A model generated the notes under the pieces. The model searched no databases. It was given only the letters and a program-made list of their open reading frames with translations, and had not been told where the DNA came from. 64,000 bases of DNA from Amycolatopsis suaedae. GTDB taxonomy: Bacteria > Actinomycetota > Actinomycetes > Mycobacteriales > Pseudonocardiaceae. Positions 47,689-55,248 of this stretch are shown piece by piece. How positions within the stretch are numbered: position 1 is the stretch's first letter; the number at the start of each line of letters is the position of its first letter. Both the position numbers and the translations under genes were made by a program. Location: the NCBI RefSeq assembly GCF_004214935.1, contig NZ_SFCC01000002.1, positions 1-64,000 of the forward strand, read 5' to 3'.

Positions 47689-49044
47689 GTGGTAGGGGTG
47701 AGCCGATCTCTTCGTGTCGCCGTGGTGGGTGCCGGTCCCGCCGGCATCTACGCCGCCGACCTGCTGGACAAGTCCGAGACCGACGTGACCGTCGACCTGT
47801 TCGAGCGCATGCCGGCGCCGTTCGGGCTGATCCGCTACGGCGTCGCGCCCGACCACCCACGCATCAAGGGCATCGTGACGGCCCTGCACAAGGTGCTGGA
47901 CCGGCCGAACATCCGCCTGCTGGGCAACGTCGACTACGGCAGCGACATCAAGCTCGACGAGCTGCGCGAGTTCTACGACGCCGTCGTGTTCGCCACCGGC
48001 GCGATGGCCGACCGGCCGCTGGACATCCCCGGCATCGACCTGCCTGGCAGCTTCGGCGCCGCGGACTTCGTGTCCTGGTACGACGGGCACCCGGACGTCC
48101 CGAGGGACTGGCCGCTGACCGCGAGCAGCGTGGCCGTGCTGGGCGTCGGCAACGTGGCGCTGGACGTCGCCAGGGTGCTGGCCAAGACGGCGGACGAGCT
48201 GCTGCCCACCGAGATCCCGCCGAACGTCTACGCCGGGCTGCGGTCGAGCCGGGTCACCGACGTGCACGTCTTCGGCCGTCGCGGTCCCGCGCAGGCCAAG
48301 TTCACCCCGCAGGAGCTGCGGGAGCTGGACCACTCGCCCAACGTCGAGGTGATCGTCGCACCCGAGGACATCGAGTTCGACGACGGCTCGATCGCCGCGA
48401 TCCGCGGGTCCAAGCAGGTCGACCTGGTGGTCAAGACGCTGCAGGAGTGGGCCATTCGGGACGTCGGCACCCGGCGCAAGCGCTTGCACCTGCACTTCTT
48501 CGAAAGCCCGGCGGAGGTGCTGGGCACCGAGTCGGTGACCGGTCTGCGGACCGAGCGCACCGAGCTGACCGGCGACGGCAACGTGCGTGGCACCGGCCGG
48601 TTCACCGACTGGGACGTCCAGGCCGTCTACCGGGCGGTCGGCTACCTGTCGTCGCACCTGGCCGACATCCCGTTCGACCACGTCTCCGGGACCGTGCCGC
48701 ACCAGGCAGGCCGGGTGCTGGACCTGGACGAGAACCAGCTGCCCGGCGTGTACTGCACGGGCTGGATCAAGCGTGGCCCGGTCGGGCTGATCGGGCACAC
48801 CAAGGGCGACGCGGCCGAGACCGTGCGCAGCCTGCTCGCCGACGCCGGCACGCTGGCGCGCCCGGCGCGTCCGGACCCGGAGGAGATCCTGGACTTCCTC
48901 GCCCAGCGCGGCGTGCCCTACACAACCTGGGAGGGCTGGGGCCGTCTGGACGCCCACGAGCGGTCCCTCGGTGTGCCGGAGGGCCGCGAGCGGGTCAAGG
49001 TCGTCGAGCGCGAGGAGATGCTGCGGGTCTCCCGCGGCTACTGA
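47689..49044 (+). CDS. Ferredoxin/adrenodoxin-type NADP+ reductase (FprA-like)
   Basis: A 451-residue FAD/NADP oxidoreductase of the adrenodoxin reductase family. FAD-binding GAGPAGIYAADLL is near the N-terminus, followed by GLIRYGVAPDHPRIK and NADP-binding GVGNVALDVARVL; FGRRGPAQAKFTPQELREL is also family-specific. YCTGWIKRGPVGLIGHTKGDA contacts FAD. It moves electrons from NADPH to ferredoxins that feed P450s or iron-siderophore reduction. GTG at 47689 or GTG at 47698 may be used; neither has a good ribosome-binding site. An iron box upstream suggests iron control. Confidence 0.9.
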   Translation: MVGVSRSLRVAVVGAGPAGIYAADLLDKSETDVTVDLFERMPAPFGLIRYGVAPDHPRIKGIVTALHKVLDRPNIRLLGNVDYGSDIKLDELREFYDAVVFATGAMADRPLDIPGIDLPGSFGAADFVSWYDGHPDVPRDWPLTASSVAVLGVGNVALDVARVLAKTADELLPTEIPPNVYAGLRSSRVTDVHVFGRRGPAQAKFTPQELRELDHSPNVEVIVAPEDIEFDDGSIAAIRGSKQVDLVVKTLQEWAIRDVGTRRKRLHLHFFESPAEVLGTESVTGLRTERTELTGDGNVRGTGRFTDWDVQAVYRAVGYLSSHLADIPFDHVSGTVPHQAGRVLDLDENQLPGVYCTGWIKRGPVGLIGHTKGDAAETVRSLLADAGTLARPARPDPEEILDFLAQRGVPYTTWEGWGRLDAHERSLGVPEGRERVKVVEREEMLRVSRGY

Positions 49045-49196
49045 TCCACCGACACGTCGTTGAACGGGAGCAGCGGCTCCAGCCACGGGAACACGACGAA
49101 CATCAGCAACGCGACGATCCCCAGGACCAGCACGACCGCCTCGACCACCCGCAGCGGCAGCGGCCCCGGCAGGTGCCGCCAGATCCAGGCGTACAT
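49038..49196 (-). CDS. Small single-span membrane protein coupled to sortase
   Basis: A 52-residue protein beginning MYAWIWRHLPGPLPLR, with one hydrophobic helix at about 17-39 and an acidic end (FNDVSVDQ). Its ATG shares the A of the sortase TGA stop (TGATG), which is strong evidence of translational coupling. The three aromatic residues and RHLPGP motif at the N-terminus look conserved-type. Function unknown; perhaps a sortase or divisome accessory. It overlaps the convergent reductase stop by 7 bases. Confidence 0.75.
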   Translation of the reverse strand: MYAWIWRHLPGPLPLRVVEAVVLVLGIVALLMFVVFPWLEPLLPFNDVSVDQ

Positions 49197-50047
49197 CAGG
49201 CTTCTCCAATGGCTTTGAGCAGCTCGGCGTAGCCGGTTCCGGGCTGTTTGGCGTACTGGTTGGTCAGCACGCCGTGGATGATGAGCCGCTCGCGGTCGGA
49301 GAACTGCGGGTGGCAGGTGGTCAGCGTGATCAGGTGGGCCCGCGCGGCAGGCGGCAGGGCGTCCACCGGGCGGTACGGCACCGGCGCGACCGCGTCACCA
49401 CGGGTCGGTGCCACGATCTTGCGGCCGTAGGTGTCCTGGTACTCCGGTGGTTCGCGCAGGGTCGGCACCTTCGCGCACCTGGCCTCCCGCCCGCGTCCGG
49501 TCAGCCAGCCGTCGACCTCGTCCTCCTTCGGCAGCATGCGGTAGACGAAGAAGTCGGTCGCGGTCTCGACGACGATCGCGTCGCAGGAGTTGAGCAGGTC
49601 CAGGTCGTTGAACGGCGCGCCCTTGCCGACCCGGTGACCCGCGACGGCGAAGTTGCCGGTCTCCCCCGGCATCGCCGTGCCCTTGTAGTGGCCGGGGCCG
49701 ATCTCCAGCGCGTCGGCGCCGACGCCCTCCTGGATGGTGAACTGGTAGTCCGCGCCGAAGCTGGGGATGTAGAGGCGGGCGAACGACTGGCCGTCGGCGG
49801 GCGTGCTGTGCAGCTGCCTGCCCTGCTCGGCCCGCCAGCCCTCGTCGAGGCCGGCGCTGGCCGCGCGCTGCTTCTCGGCGGAGAACCAGTTGGTGACGTA
49901 CAGCTCGTAGACGACGAACAACAGCACCACCACGCCCAGCGTGATGAGCACCTCGCCCACGGTGCGCACGGCCGTGCGCCCACGGGACGGTTCCTTCAGG
50001 GCAGTGTCACCGGAGTCCGGGCCGACGTACTCCCTGTCCTCCGCCAC
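49196..50047 (-). CDS. Class E sortase
   Basis: A 283-residue membrane-bound transpeptidase. The cytoplasmic N-terminus of about 28 residues is followed by one helix at about 31-51 and the sortase barrel with H138 in VAGHR, C245 in TLTTCHP, and an arginine in SDRERL (R252 or R254). Class E enzymes of high-GC actinobacteria recognise LAXTG-type signals and attach surface proteins such as chaplins. No substrate gene is adjacent. The same position near trpG and crgA is seen in Streptomyces. GTG start with AAGGAG upstream. Confidence 0.92.
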   Translation of the reverse strand: MAEDREYVGPDSGDTALKEPSRGRTAVRTVGEVLITLGVVVLLFVVYELYVTNWFSAEKQRAASAGLDEGWRAEQGRQLHSTPADGQSFARLYIPSFGADYQFTIQEGVGADALEIGPGHYKGTAMPGETGNFAVAGHRVGKGAPFNDLDLLNSCDAIVVETATDFFVYRMLPKEDEVDGWLTGRGREARCAKVPTLREPPEYQDTYGRKIVAPTRGDAVAPVPYRPVDALPPAARAHLITLTTCHPQFSDRERLIIHGVLTNQYAKQPGTGYAELLKAIGEA

Positions 50048-50194
50048 ACGGGCTCCTTCCGGCGTCCAACTGGGTAACCATCCAGGCCTTCGTCCCCCAT
50101 ACGAGCGCCCGCTCGATTACGTTAACGTGTTGAGGTGGCTCTGGTTGCGCACGAGCCGCTACACGAACGAGCCCAACAGCACGCGAGGACTCCG

Positions 50195-50461
50195 ATGCCC
50201 AAGTCCAAGGTCCGCAAGAAGACCGCCTACACCCCGCCCGCCGACCGGCGTACGCCGCAGAAGGTGCGGATGGGAGGCCCATCGCACCCGATCTACAAGG
50301 GTGTGATGTTCGGGCTGATGCTGATCGGCCTGGCCTGGCTCGTGGTCAACTACCTCGCCGGCGACAAGATCCCGTTCATGCTCGAGCTGGAGAACTGGAA
50401 CTTCGCCATCGGCTTCGCGCTGATGATCTCGGGGCTGCTGATGACCATGAAGTGGCGCTGA
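50195..50461 (+). CDS. crgA: CrgA: cell division/septation protein
   Basis: An 88-residue protein. The basic N-terminus MPKSKVRKKTAYTPP is characteristic, and two transmembrane helices lie at about 33-50 and 66-83. CrgA localises to the septum and interacts with FtsZ, FtsQ and PBPs; in Streptomyces it restrains premature septation. The ATG at 50195 is chosen because the known CrgA N-terminus begins here. Divergent from the sortase; ACGTTAACGT (50119-50128) is a palindrome in the shared promoter zone. Confidence 0.95.
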   Translation: MPKSKVRKKTAYTPPADRRTPQKVRMGGPSHPIYKGVMFGLMLIGLAWLVVNYLAGDKIPFMLELENWNFAIGFALMISGLLMTMKWR

Positions 50462-50522
50462 TCGCCGCATTGGTCCGAATGGCGGCTTGACTGTGAATTA
50501 CATCCGTGTGACTAGTCCCCAT

Positions 50523-50544
50523 TGTGGATAAGCCCTGTGGATAA
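50523..50544. promoter_or_regulatory. Two DnaA-box-like nonamers at the PH-domain gene start
   Basis: TGTGGATAA occurs at 50523-50531 and again at 50536-50544, both exact reverse complements of the DnaA box TTATCCACA, in the same orientation and 13 bases apart. A TTGACT promoter-like box (50487-50492) lies upstream, and the second nonamer overlaps the GTG start of the next gene. Confidence 0.6.
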
Positions 50545-50968
50545 CTCCCCGGCGAGTTGGGCGCCCAAGCCGGCCGTGATCGGCCTGGGCTGGCTGCTCA
50601 CCGTTTTCGCGGCCGCGGCGACCGTGTTCACCGCCCTGTCCGGCGACCCGGCGGGCCCCATCCTGTTCGGCATCGCCACCGTCGGGCTGCTGGCGTTCAC
50701 CGCGCTGGGTACCGTGGTGCGCCCCAAGCTGAGCGCGGACACGCACGGCGTGCGGGTCCGGACCCTGACCGGCGACCACCGGCTCGACTGGTCACAGGTG
50801 CGGGTCCGGCTAGTGCGCACCCGCCGGTTCGGCCGCGAGGTGGCCACGCTGGAGATCGAGTGCGAGAACGTGCCGCCGCACCTGCTGGTTCTCGGCTGGA
50901 TCGAACTGGGCACCGACCCTGAGGACGTCGTCGACGTCCTCAGCTCGCTGCGGCCCGGCGCGGCCTGA
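50537..50968 (+). CDS. Membrane PH-domain protein (Rv0010c-like)
   Basis: A 143-residue protein. Two transmembrane helices lie at about 12-60, followed by a bacterial PH-like domain (LSADTHGVRVRTLTGDHRLDWSQV region). It corresponds in position and build to M. tuberculosis Rv0010c between ppiA and crgA. Function unknown, probably envelope-linked. The GTG at 50537 keeps the helices intact; a TTG 15 bases earlier is also possible. Its start codon lies in a DnaA-box-like sequence. Confidence 0.8.
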   Translation: MDNSPASWAPKPAVIGLGWLLTVFAAAATVFTALSGDPAGPILFGIATVGLLAFTALGTVVRPKLSADTHGVRVRTLTGDHRLDWSQVRVRLVRTRRFGREVATLEIECENVPPHLLVLGWIELGTDPEDVVDVLSSLRPGAA

Positions 50969-50971
50969 GCG

Positions 50972-51931
50972 TCACGCCGCGCAGTAGATCTGGCCCTCGT
51001 ACACCCCGCACAGCGCCTCGCCGAGCTGGGCGTCGCGGAAGAACACCAGCCCGGCCAGCGCGACCAGCACCGCGAGGAGCATCCCGGTCTGCCACCCCGC
51101 CTTTCCCTTGTCCGGGGCGTACACCAGCAGGCCCATCACCAGCGCCCCGGCGGCGAGACCGCCGAGGTGACCCCACAGCGACAGGTTGGGGATGGTGAAC
51201 GTGATGACGATGTTCAGCCCGATGGTGAGCAGCACACCGCCCGCGTTGAGCTTGAGCCGCAGCACGGCCACCAGGAGGGCGCCCAGCAGGCCGTAGATGG
51301 CACCGGAGGCGCCGACCGTGGGCAGGATGGGGTTCTCCAGGTAGAACACCGCGACCGAGCCGCCCAGCAGGGACAGCAGGTACAGCGCGAGGAAGCGGAC
51401 CCGGCCGAGCACCGGTTCGAGGTCGCGGCCGAGGATCCACAGCGAGAACATGTTGACCGCGACGTGGATGATCCCCGCGTGCAGGAATCCGCTGGTCAGC
51501 AGCCGCCACCACTCGTCGAGACCGCTCACGGCGAGCGACTGGAGGCTGCCGTACTGGTAGATCTCCGACCGCTGGTTGTTCATCGGGTCGCCCGACTGGT
51601 ACGCGGTCAGCACGTAGACGATCACGTTGACGGCGATCAGCAGCGGGGTGACCACGGGGGTCTGCACCGGCCGGGCGCCGACGAGCGTCCGCGCGCCGTA
51701 ACCGGCCCTGCGGTACTGGACCTGGTGGGTGCGGTCCTGCTGCCGGCCGGCCTGCACGCAGTCGATGCACTGCGAGCCCACCGACGCCTCGCGGAGGCAG
51801 TCCGGGCAGGCCGGACGCTCGCAGCGGGTGCACCGCAGGCCGGTCGGCCTGTTCGGGTGCCACCAGCAGCCCGGCATGACCGGCTGGCTCGCCGCGTCCG
51901 GCGGGAACGGAGGATACGGGGGCTGAGTCAC
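50972..51931 (-). CDS. Rhomboid family intramembrane serine protease with N-terminal zinc finger
   Basis: A 319-residue protein. A Pro-rich start is followed by a B-box-like zinc-binding region (C and H pairs at about 22-58, e.g. CTRC, CPDC, CIDC). Six or seven helices then carry the catalytic dyad S209 in GASGAIYG and H255 in WGHLGG, and HVAVNMFSLW holds the conserved asparagine. It cleaves membrane proteins within the bilayer; the substrate is unknown. GGGAAG lies 4 bases before the GTG at 51931, which is preferred to a TTG 12 bases upstream. Confidence 0.9.
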   Translation of the reverse strand: MTQPPYPPFPPDAASQPVMPGCWWHPNRPTGLRCTRCERPACPDCLREASVGSQCIDCVQAGRQQDRTHQVQYRRAGYGARTLVGARPVQTPVVTPLLIAVNVIVYVLTAYQSGDPMNNQRSEIYQYGSLQSLAVSGLDEWWRLLTSGFLHAGIIHVAVNMFSLWILGRDLEPVLGRVRFLALYLLSLLGGSVAVFYLENPILPTVGASGAIYGLLGALLVAVLRLKLNAGGVLLTIGLNIVITFTIPNLSLWGHLGGLAAGALVMGLLVYAPDKGKAGWQTGMLLAVLVALAGLVFFRDAQLGEALCGVYEGQIYCAA

Positions 51932-51978
51932 AGTGCTTCCCAACCTACCCGCATCCGTCCCGAGGTTTCAGCCCGTGC

Positions 51979-52524
51979 TCAGCGGGAAACCGACACCCGT
52001 TCGATGACGATGTCGTTCAGCGGACGGTCCTGCGGACCGGTCGCGGTGGTGGCGATCTTGTCGACGGTGTCGCGCGACTCCTGGTCGGCCACCTCGCCGA
52101 AGATCGTGTGCTTGAAGTTGAGGTGCTTCGGCGTCGTCACGGTGATGAAGAACTGCGAGCCGTTGGTGCCCGGGCCGGCGTTGGCCATGGCCAGCAGGTA
52201 GGGCTTGTTGAACAGCAGATCGGGGTGGAACTCGTCGCCGAACTCGTAGCCGGGGCCGCCGCGACCGGTACCGGTCGGGTCGCCGCCCTGGATCATGAAC
52301 CCGTCGATGACCCGGTGGAAGATCGCACCGTCGTAGAACGGCCCGGAGTTCCCGCCCTTGGCGTTCGGCCGGGAGTACTCCTTGGTGCCCTCGGCGAGCC
52401 CGACGAAGTTCGCCACCGTCTTGGGAGCGTGGTCAGGCAGCAGATTGATGCGGATGTCGCCCTGGTTGGTGTGCAGAGTCGCCTGCAGACCGCCACCAGA
52501 GGGAGTGTCATTACTTGCAGTCAC
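51979..52524 (-). CDS. ppiA: PpiA: cyclophilin-type peptidyl-prolyl cis-trans isomerase
   Basis: A 181-residue cytoplasmic cyclophilin. Active-site residues are visible in FHRVIDGFMIQGGDPTGTGRGGPGY, NGSQFFIT and the LNFKHTIFGEV loop. No signal peptide. It corresponds to Rv0009 of M. tuberculosis. GTG start. The upstream spacer shared with the CwsA-position gene holds a triplicated GGCACGAT motif. Confidence 0.95.
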   Translation of the reverse strand: MTASNDTPSGGGLQATLHTNQGDIRINLLPDHAPKTVANFVGLAEGTKEYSRPNAKGGNSGPFYDGAIFHRVIDGFMIQGGDPTGTGRGGPGYEFGDEFHPDLLFNKPYLLAMANAGPGTNGSQFFITVTTPKHLNFKHTIFGEVADQESRDTVDKIATTATGPQDRPLNDIVIERVSVSR

Positions 52525-52528
52525 GCGC

Positions 52529-52576
52529 CCAATCGTGCCATCTGCGGCACGATTGGCCGAAAAGGGGCACGATAGG
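52529..52576. promoter_or_regulatory. Triple GGCACGAT(T/A)GG motif in ppiA divergent promoter
   Basis: The 11-mer GGCACGATTGG occurs inverted at 52529-52539 and direct at 52546-52556 (an exact 11-bp dyad with a 6-base loop). A third near-copy with one change sits at 52566-52576. Spacing and arrangement suggest cooperative binding by a regulator of ppiA and the divergent gene. Confidence 0.6.
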
Positions 52577-52620
52577 TTACAGGCAACGGAGCAGTACCGA
52601 AACGATTGACGAGGTGAAGC

Positions 52621-53298
52621 ATGGCTCGGACCGCAGAATCGGCGGGGGAGTCGGTCAAGACCAACTTGCTCGCGGCGGGCCGCCGCGCCGTCGAGGGTGC
52701 GGAGCTCGTTCGGGAAGAAGCACGTAAAGCCGGTGACAAGGGGGGCGAAAAGGTGAAGGCCAAGTCCAAGAAGGCTCGCAAGGAACTCGCACGCAGCACC
52801 AAGGCCGCGCGCAAGGAGGCGATGGAGCGGCTCTCCGAGATGCGCAAGCCGGGCCGTAAGGCCAAGAAGGCCGCCATCAAGGCCGCCAAGGCCGCCGGTG
52901 AGTCGAAGCGTCGCGGCAAGAAGGACTTCAAGGCCGCCAAGAAGGACTTCAAGGCAGCACTGGTCGAGGCCAAGCTCGCCGCGAAGGGTGGCAAGAAGCG
53001 GCGCAAGTGGCCGTGGATCCTCGGCCTCGGCGTGCTCGCCGCCGCCGGATACGCCGCGCTGAGCCGCAAGCCGGAGCCGCCGGTCGCGCCGGCCCCGCCG
53101 CGGACCAACGCCGGTGGCAGCACGAACGGGTCGAGCGCGCCCAAGCCGGCCACCAACGCCGCGCCGAAGGCCGCCGAGCCCGCCACACCCGCCTCCAAGC
53201 CGTCGCCCCAGACCAAGGGCGGCTCCGGTGGTGGCAAGCCGCAGGCTTCCAACGGACAGCAGTCGTCCAGCTCGCCGAGCAGCGAGAAGAAGAACTGA
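52621..53298 (+). CDS. Lys/Ala-rich single-span membrane protein, CwsA-like by position
   Basis: A 225-residue protein. Residues 1-125 are a highly basic Lys/Ala/Arg-rich helical region, histone H1-like with repeated KKDFKAA. One transmembrane helix follows at about 131-147 after KRRKWPW, then a Pro/Ala/Ser/Gly-rich tail of about 75 residues. It sits beside ppiA where mycobacteria have cwsA, and shares CwsA's order of helical cytoplasmic part, basic-aromatic anchor, one helix and Pro-rich end. I see no clear residue-level identity beyond that. GAGGTGAA precedes the ATG. DNA binding by the basic region is possible. Confidence 0.75.
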   Translation: MARTAESAGESVKTNLLAAGRRAVEGAELVREEARKAGDKGGEKVKAKSKKARKELARSTKAARKEAMERLSEMRKPGRKAKKAAIKAAKAAGESKRRGKKDFKAAKKDFKAALVEAKLAAKGGKKRRKWPWILGLGVLAAAGYAALSRKPEPPVAPAPPRTNAGGSTNGSSAPKPATNAAPKAAEPATPASKPSPQTKGGSGGGKPQASNGQQSSSSPSSEKKN

Positions 53299-53307
53299 CC
53301 CCGCACG

Positions 53308-53344
53308 CGAGAAGGGCCCCGGTCGTCGACCGGGGCCCTTCTCG
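53308..53344. terminator. Bidirectional 17-bp hairpin terminator
   Basis: Arms 53308-53324 and 53328-53344 pair perfectly with a 3-base loop, between two convergent genes and 10 bases from each stop. Confidence 0.92.
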
Positions 53345-53353
53345 TTGGGTGGA

Positions 53354-53806
53354 TCAGGCGTTGGCGGCGTGCTTGTCGATCAGCTTGCCGAGGCGGGGCA
53401 GGGCCTCCTCGACGTTCTTCTTGCCGTTCGGGCGCAGCTTGCCGTAGACCTTCTTGATGCTGTCCCGGCTGCTCTTCTCCGCGCGGGCGTCGGTCACGCC
53501 GAGCAGCGCGTCCGAGGCCTCGTCCGACCGGTTGGTCAGGTAGGCGCCGAAGTCGCTGCCGCCCTGGGCGCGGAAGTCGCCGTAGAACGGCTCCAGCGCA
53601 CCGGCGAAGTCGTCCAGCAGGCTGTCGACCGCGGCGGGGATGATGCCGGGCTTGATCTTCTTGACGGCCGCGTAGCCGGTCTTGACGACGGCGCCGGACA
53701 CGCCGCCCTTCTCCGAAACCTCTTCGTCGACCAGGGTCTGCAGGTCGGTCACGACGGCCGGACGCCGGTTGGTGTCGAGGAGGATTTCCTTAAGGGATGC
53801 AGCCAC
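53354..53806 (-). CDS. DUF6918 family protein
   Basis: A 150-residue soluble, helix-rich protein. I recognise the N-terminal pattern (SLKEILL, RPAVVTDLQTLVDEEV, KTGYAAVKKIKPGIIP) of an uncharacterised actinobacterial family, DUF6918. No catalytic residues are evident and no signal peptide is present. It is monocistronic, bounded by a strong bidirectional terminator. The 177-base upstream spacer (53807-53983) holds its promoter and, at 53957-53982, a 7-bp CGGGAAC/GTTCCCG hairpin that may end the next gene. Confidence 0.75.
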   Translation of the reverse strand: MAASLKEILLDTNRRPAVVTDLQTLVDEEVSEKGGVSGAVVKTGYAAVKKIKPGIIPAAVDSLLDDFAGALEPFYGDFRAQGGSDFGAYLTNRSDEASDALLGVTDARAEKSSRDSIKKVYGKLRPNGKKNVEEALPRLGKLIDKHAANA

Positions 53807-53983
53807 TGATTCTGTCCTTCTGCGAATCGATTAACCGACTGTTGCCAACCCTCACACCGGGTAACCCGGAGGGGGATCGAGGGTTGGATGCGCTGGTACT
53901 CGGGCACCTCCGCGCGTGGCGGTCAGGGTAGTACAAGATCAACTTGCGACTTTTCCCGGGAACCCTTACCGGTGAGTTCCCGA

Positions 53984-54505
53984 TCACCACCCCAACCGGG
54001 TGACGATCTCCCGGGTGAGTTCACGTGCCTTGACCGTCTGCGCCTGGTTGGTCGTCACGACGACCGCGGCACCGCCCTTGGCCACCGCGTACACCGCTCC
54101 GCCCTCGACCGGCTGCGCGCCGCCGCTCCATCCCGCCGGCTCGTCGGCGGGGTTGGACGTGCCGACCGGCGCCGCCTGGTCCACCAGTGCCTTCGCGACC
54201 TGCGGGTCACCGGAGTAGACGCGGGTGGTCACCTGGACCTTGCCGGTCAGCGCCGAGAAGAAGCAGGCCGGGTTCGGCTGGTCGGCCGACAGCCGCACCT
54301 TCGACACCCGCTGCCCGTTGGTCCGGGCGACGAACCCGCTGTCCAGGTAGGGACAGTCGCCGTCCCTGGTGGCCTCGGGCGCGGGCGGGACGGTGACCGG
54401 CGCGGGTGGCGGTGGCGGCGGGGCGGGCGGCGGCACGGGTTCGGCCGCCTGACCACACCCGCCCAGCAGCAGACCGGCGGCGATCAGAACACGCTTCAGT
54501 GCCAT
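53984..54505 (-). CDS. DUF2020 domain lipoprotein
   Basis: A 173-residue exported lipoprotein. The signal peptide ends in LGGC with lipidated C17, then a Pro-rich spacer (about 24-42) and a globular DUF2020-type domain with two cysteines (DCPYL and NPACFFS) that may form a disulfide. Known only as a surface lipoprotein family of actinobacteria. Divergent from the gene at 54547 across 41 bases. Confidence 0.8.
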   Translation of the reverse strand: MALKRVLIAAGLLLGGCGQAAEPVPPPAPPPPPPAPVTVPPAPEATRDGDCPYLDSGFVARTNGQRVSKVRLSADQPNPACFFSALTGKVQVTTRVYSGDPQVAKALVDQAAPVGTSNPADEPAGWSGGAQPVEGGAVYAVAKGGAAVVVTTNQAQTVKARELTREIVTRLGW

Positions 54506-54546
54506 CGGGCCAACGTACTGTGCCGTTGGCGTGTCAGTATGGGCAC

Positions 54547-55248
54547 GTGCTCACCCCTGACCAGTACCTGAGCGTGGTCACCGAACGCATCCAGCGCACC
54601 GGTGGCCAGCTGCGGCAGGTCCCGATCGGCCCGGTCACCGCTGTCGTCGGCCTGTGGACCGAGTCGGTCATGCTGTCGACGATGAACTACGCGGTCGTCG
54701 CCGCTCCCCTGCCGGAGATCAGCGCCGCCGCGCTGCACAGCTTCACCGGGCAGGCCTCCCAGATCGCCCGGTCGAACGTGGTGGGTTCGGTCGGCTGGAC
54801 CGCAGCGTCGGTGGTGATCGCCGGTCTGGTCGGCACCCGGGTGTACCCGGACGCGGCACAGGTGGCATCGGCGAAGTCGAGCAACCAGTGGGGCGGCGAG
54901 ACCCGGATGGTCGCAGTGGACCTGTCGGCCGGGCACGCCCACATGTTCATCGGCACCAAGATGTGGGGTGCCGCCATGCACAGCTCGATCAACGCGAAGG
55001 TGACGTTCGGTTTCCCTCAGCCCGCCGAGGCGGAGGCCCAGTTCCAATGGCAAGCCCAGCAGCAGGGCGGTCAGCCTCAGCTGCAGCAGAGCTTCCCGCA
55101 AAGCGGACCCCAGCCCCAACAGCCCTATCCCCAGCAGCCGCAACCGCAGCAACCGCCATACCCGCAGCAACCCGGCCACACCCCGCCGTTTCCCGGCGGG
55201 TACCGGCACCCGCCCGGCTACCAACAGCCGGGCCCGTACGGCTACTGA
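54547..55248 (+). CDS. Hypothetical protein with Gln/Pro-rich tail
   Basis: A 233-residue protein I do not recognise. The first 155 residues look globular alpha/beta, with one hydrophobic stretch (VGWTAASVVIAGLVG) that may be buried rather than membrane-spanning. The last 75 are a Gln/Pro/Tyr-rich disordered tail ending PGPYGY, compositionally like the FhaA linker. GTG start at 54547 gives the first plausible domain start. Its stop overlaps the convergent DUF4262 gene by 7 bases. Confidence 0.65.
   Translation: MLTPDQYLSVVTERIQRTGGQLRQVPIGPVTAVVGLWTESVMLSTMNYAVVAAPLPEISAAALHSFTGQASQIARSNVVGSVGWTAASVVIAGLVGTRVYPDAAQVASAKSSNQWGGETRMVAVDLSAGHAHMFIGTKMWGAAMHSSINAKVTFGFPQPAEAEAQFQWQAQQQGGQPQLQQSFPQSGPQPQQPYPQQPQPQQPPYPQQPGHTPPFPGGYRHPPGYQQPGPYGY

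Noticed and set aside
50119..50128. ACGTTAACGT palindrome in the sortase/crgA spacer
   Set aside because: A 10-bp palindrome with no repeat elsewhere in the spacer; noted but not strong enough for its own call.
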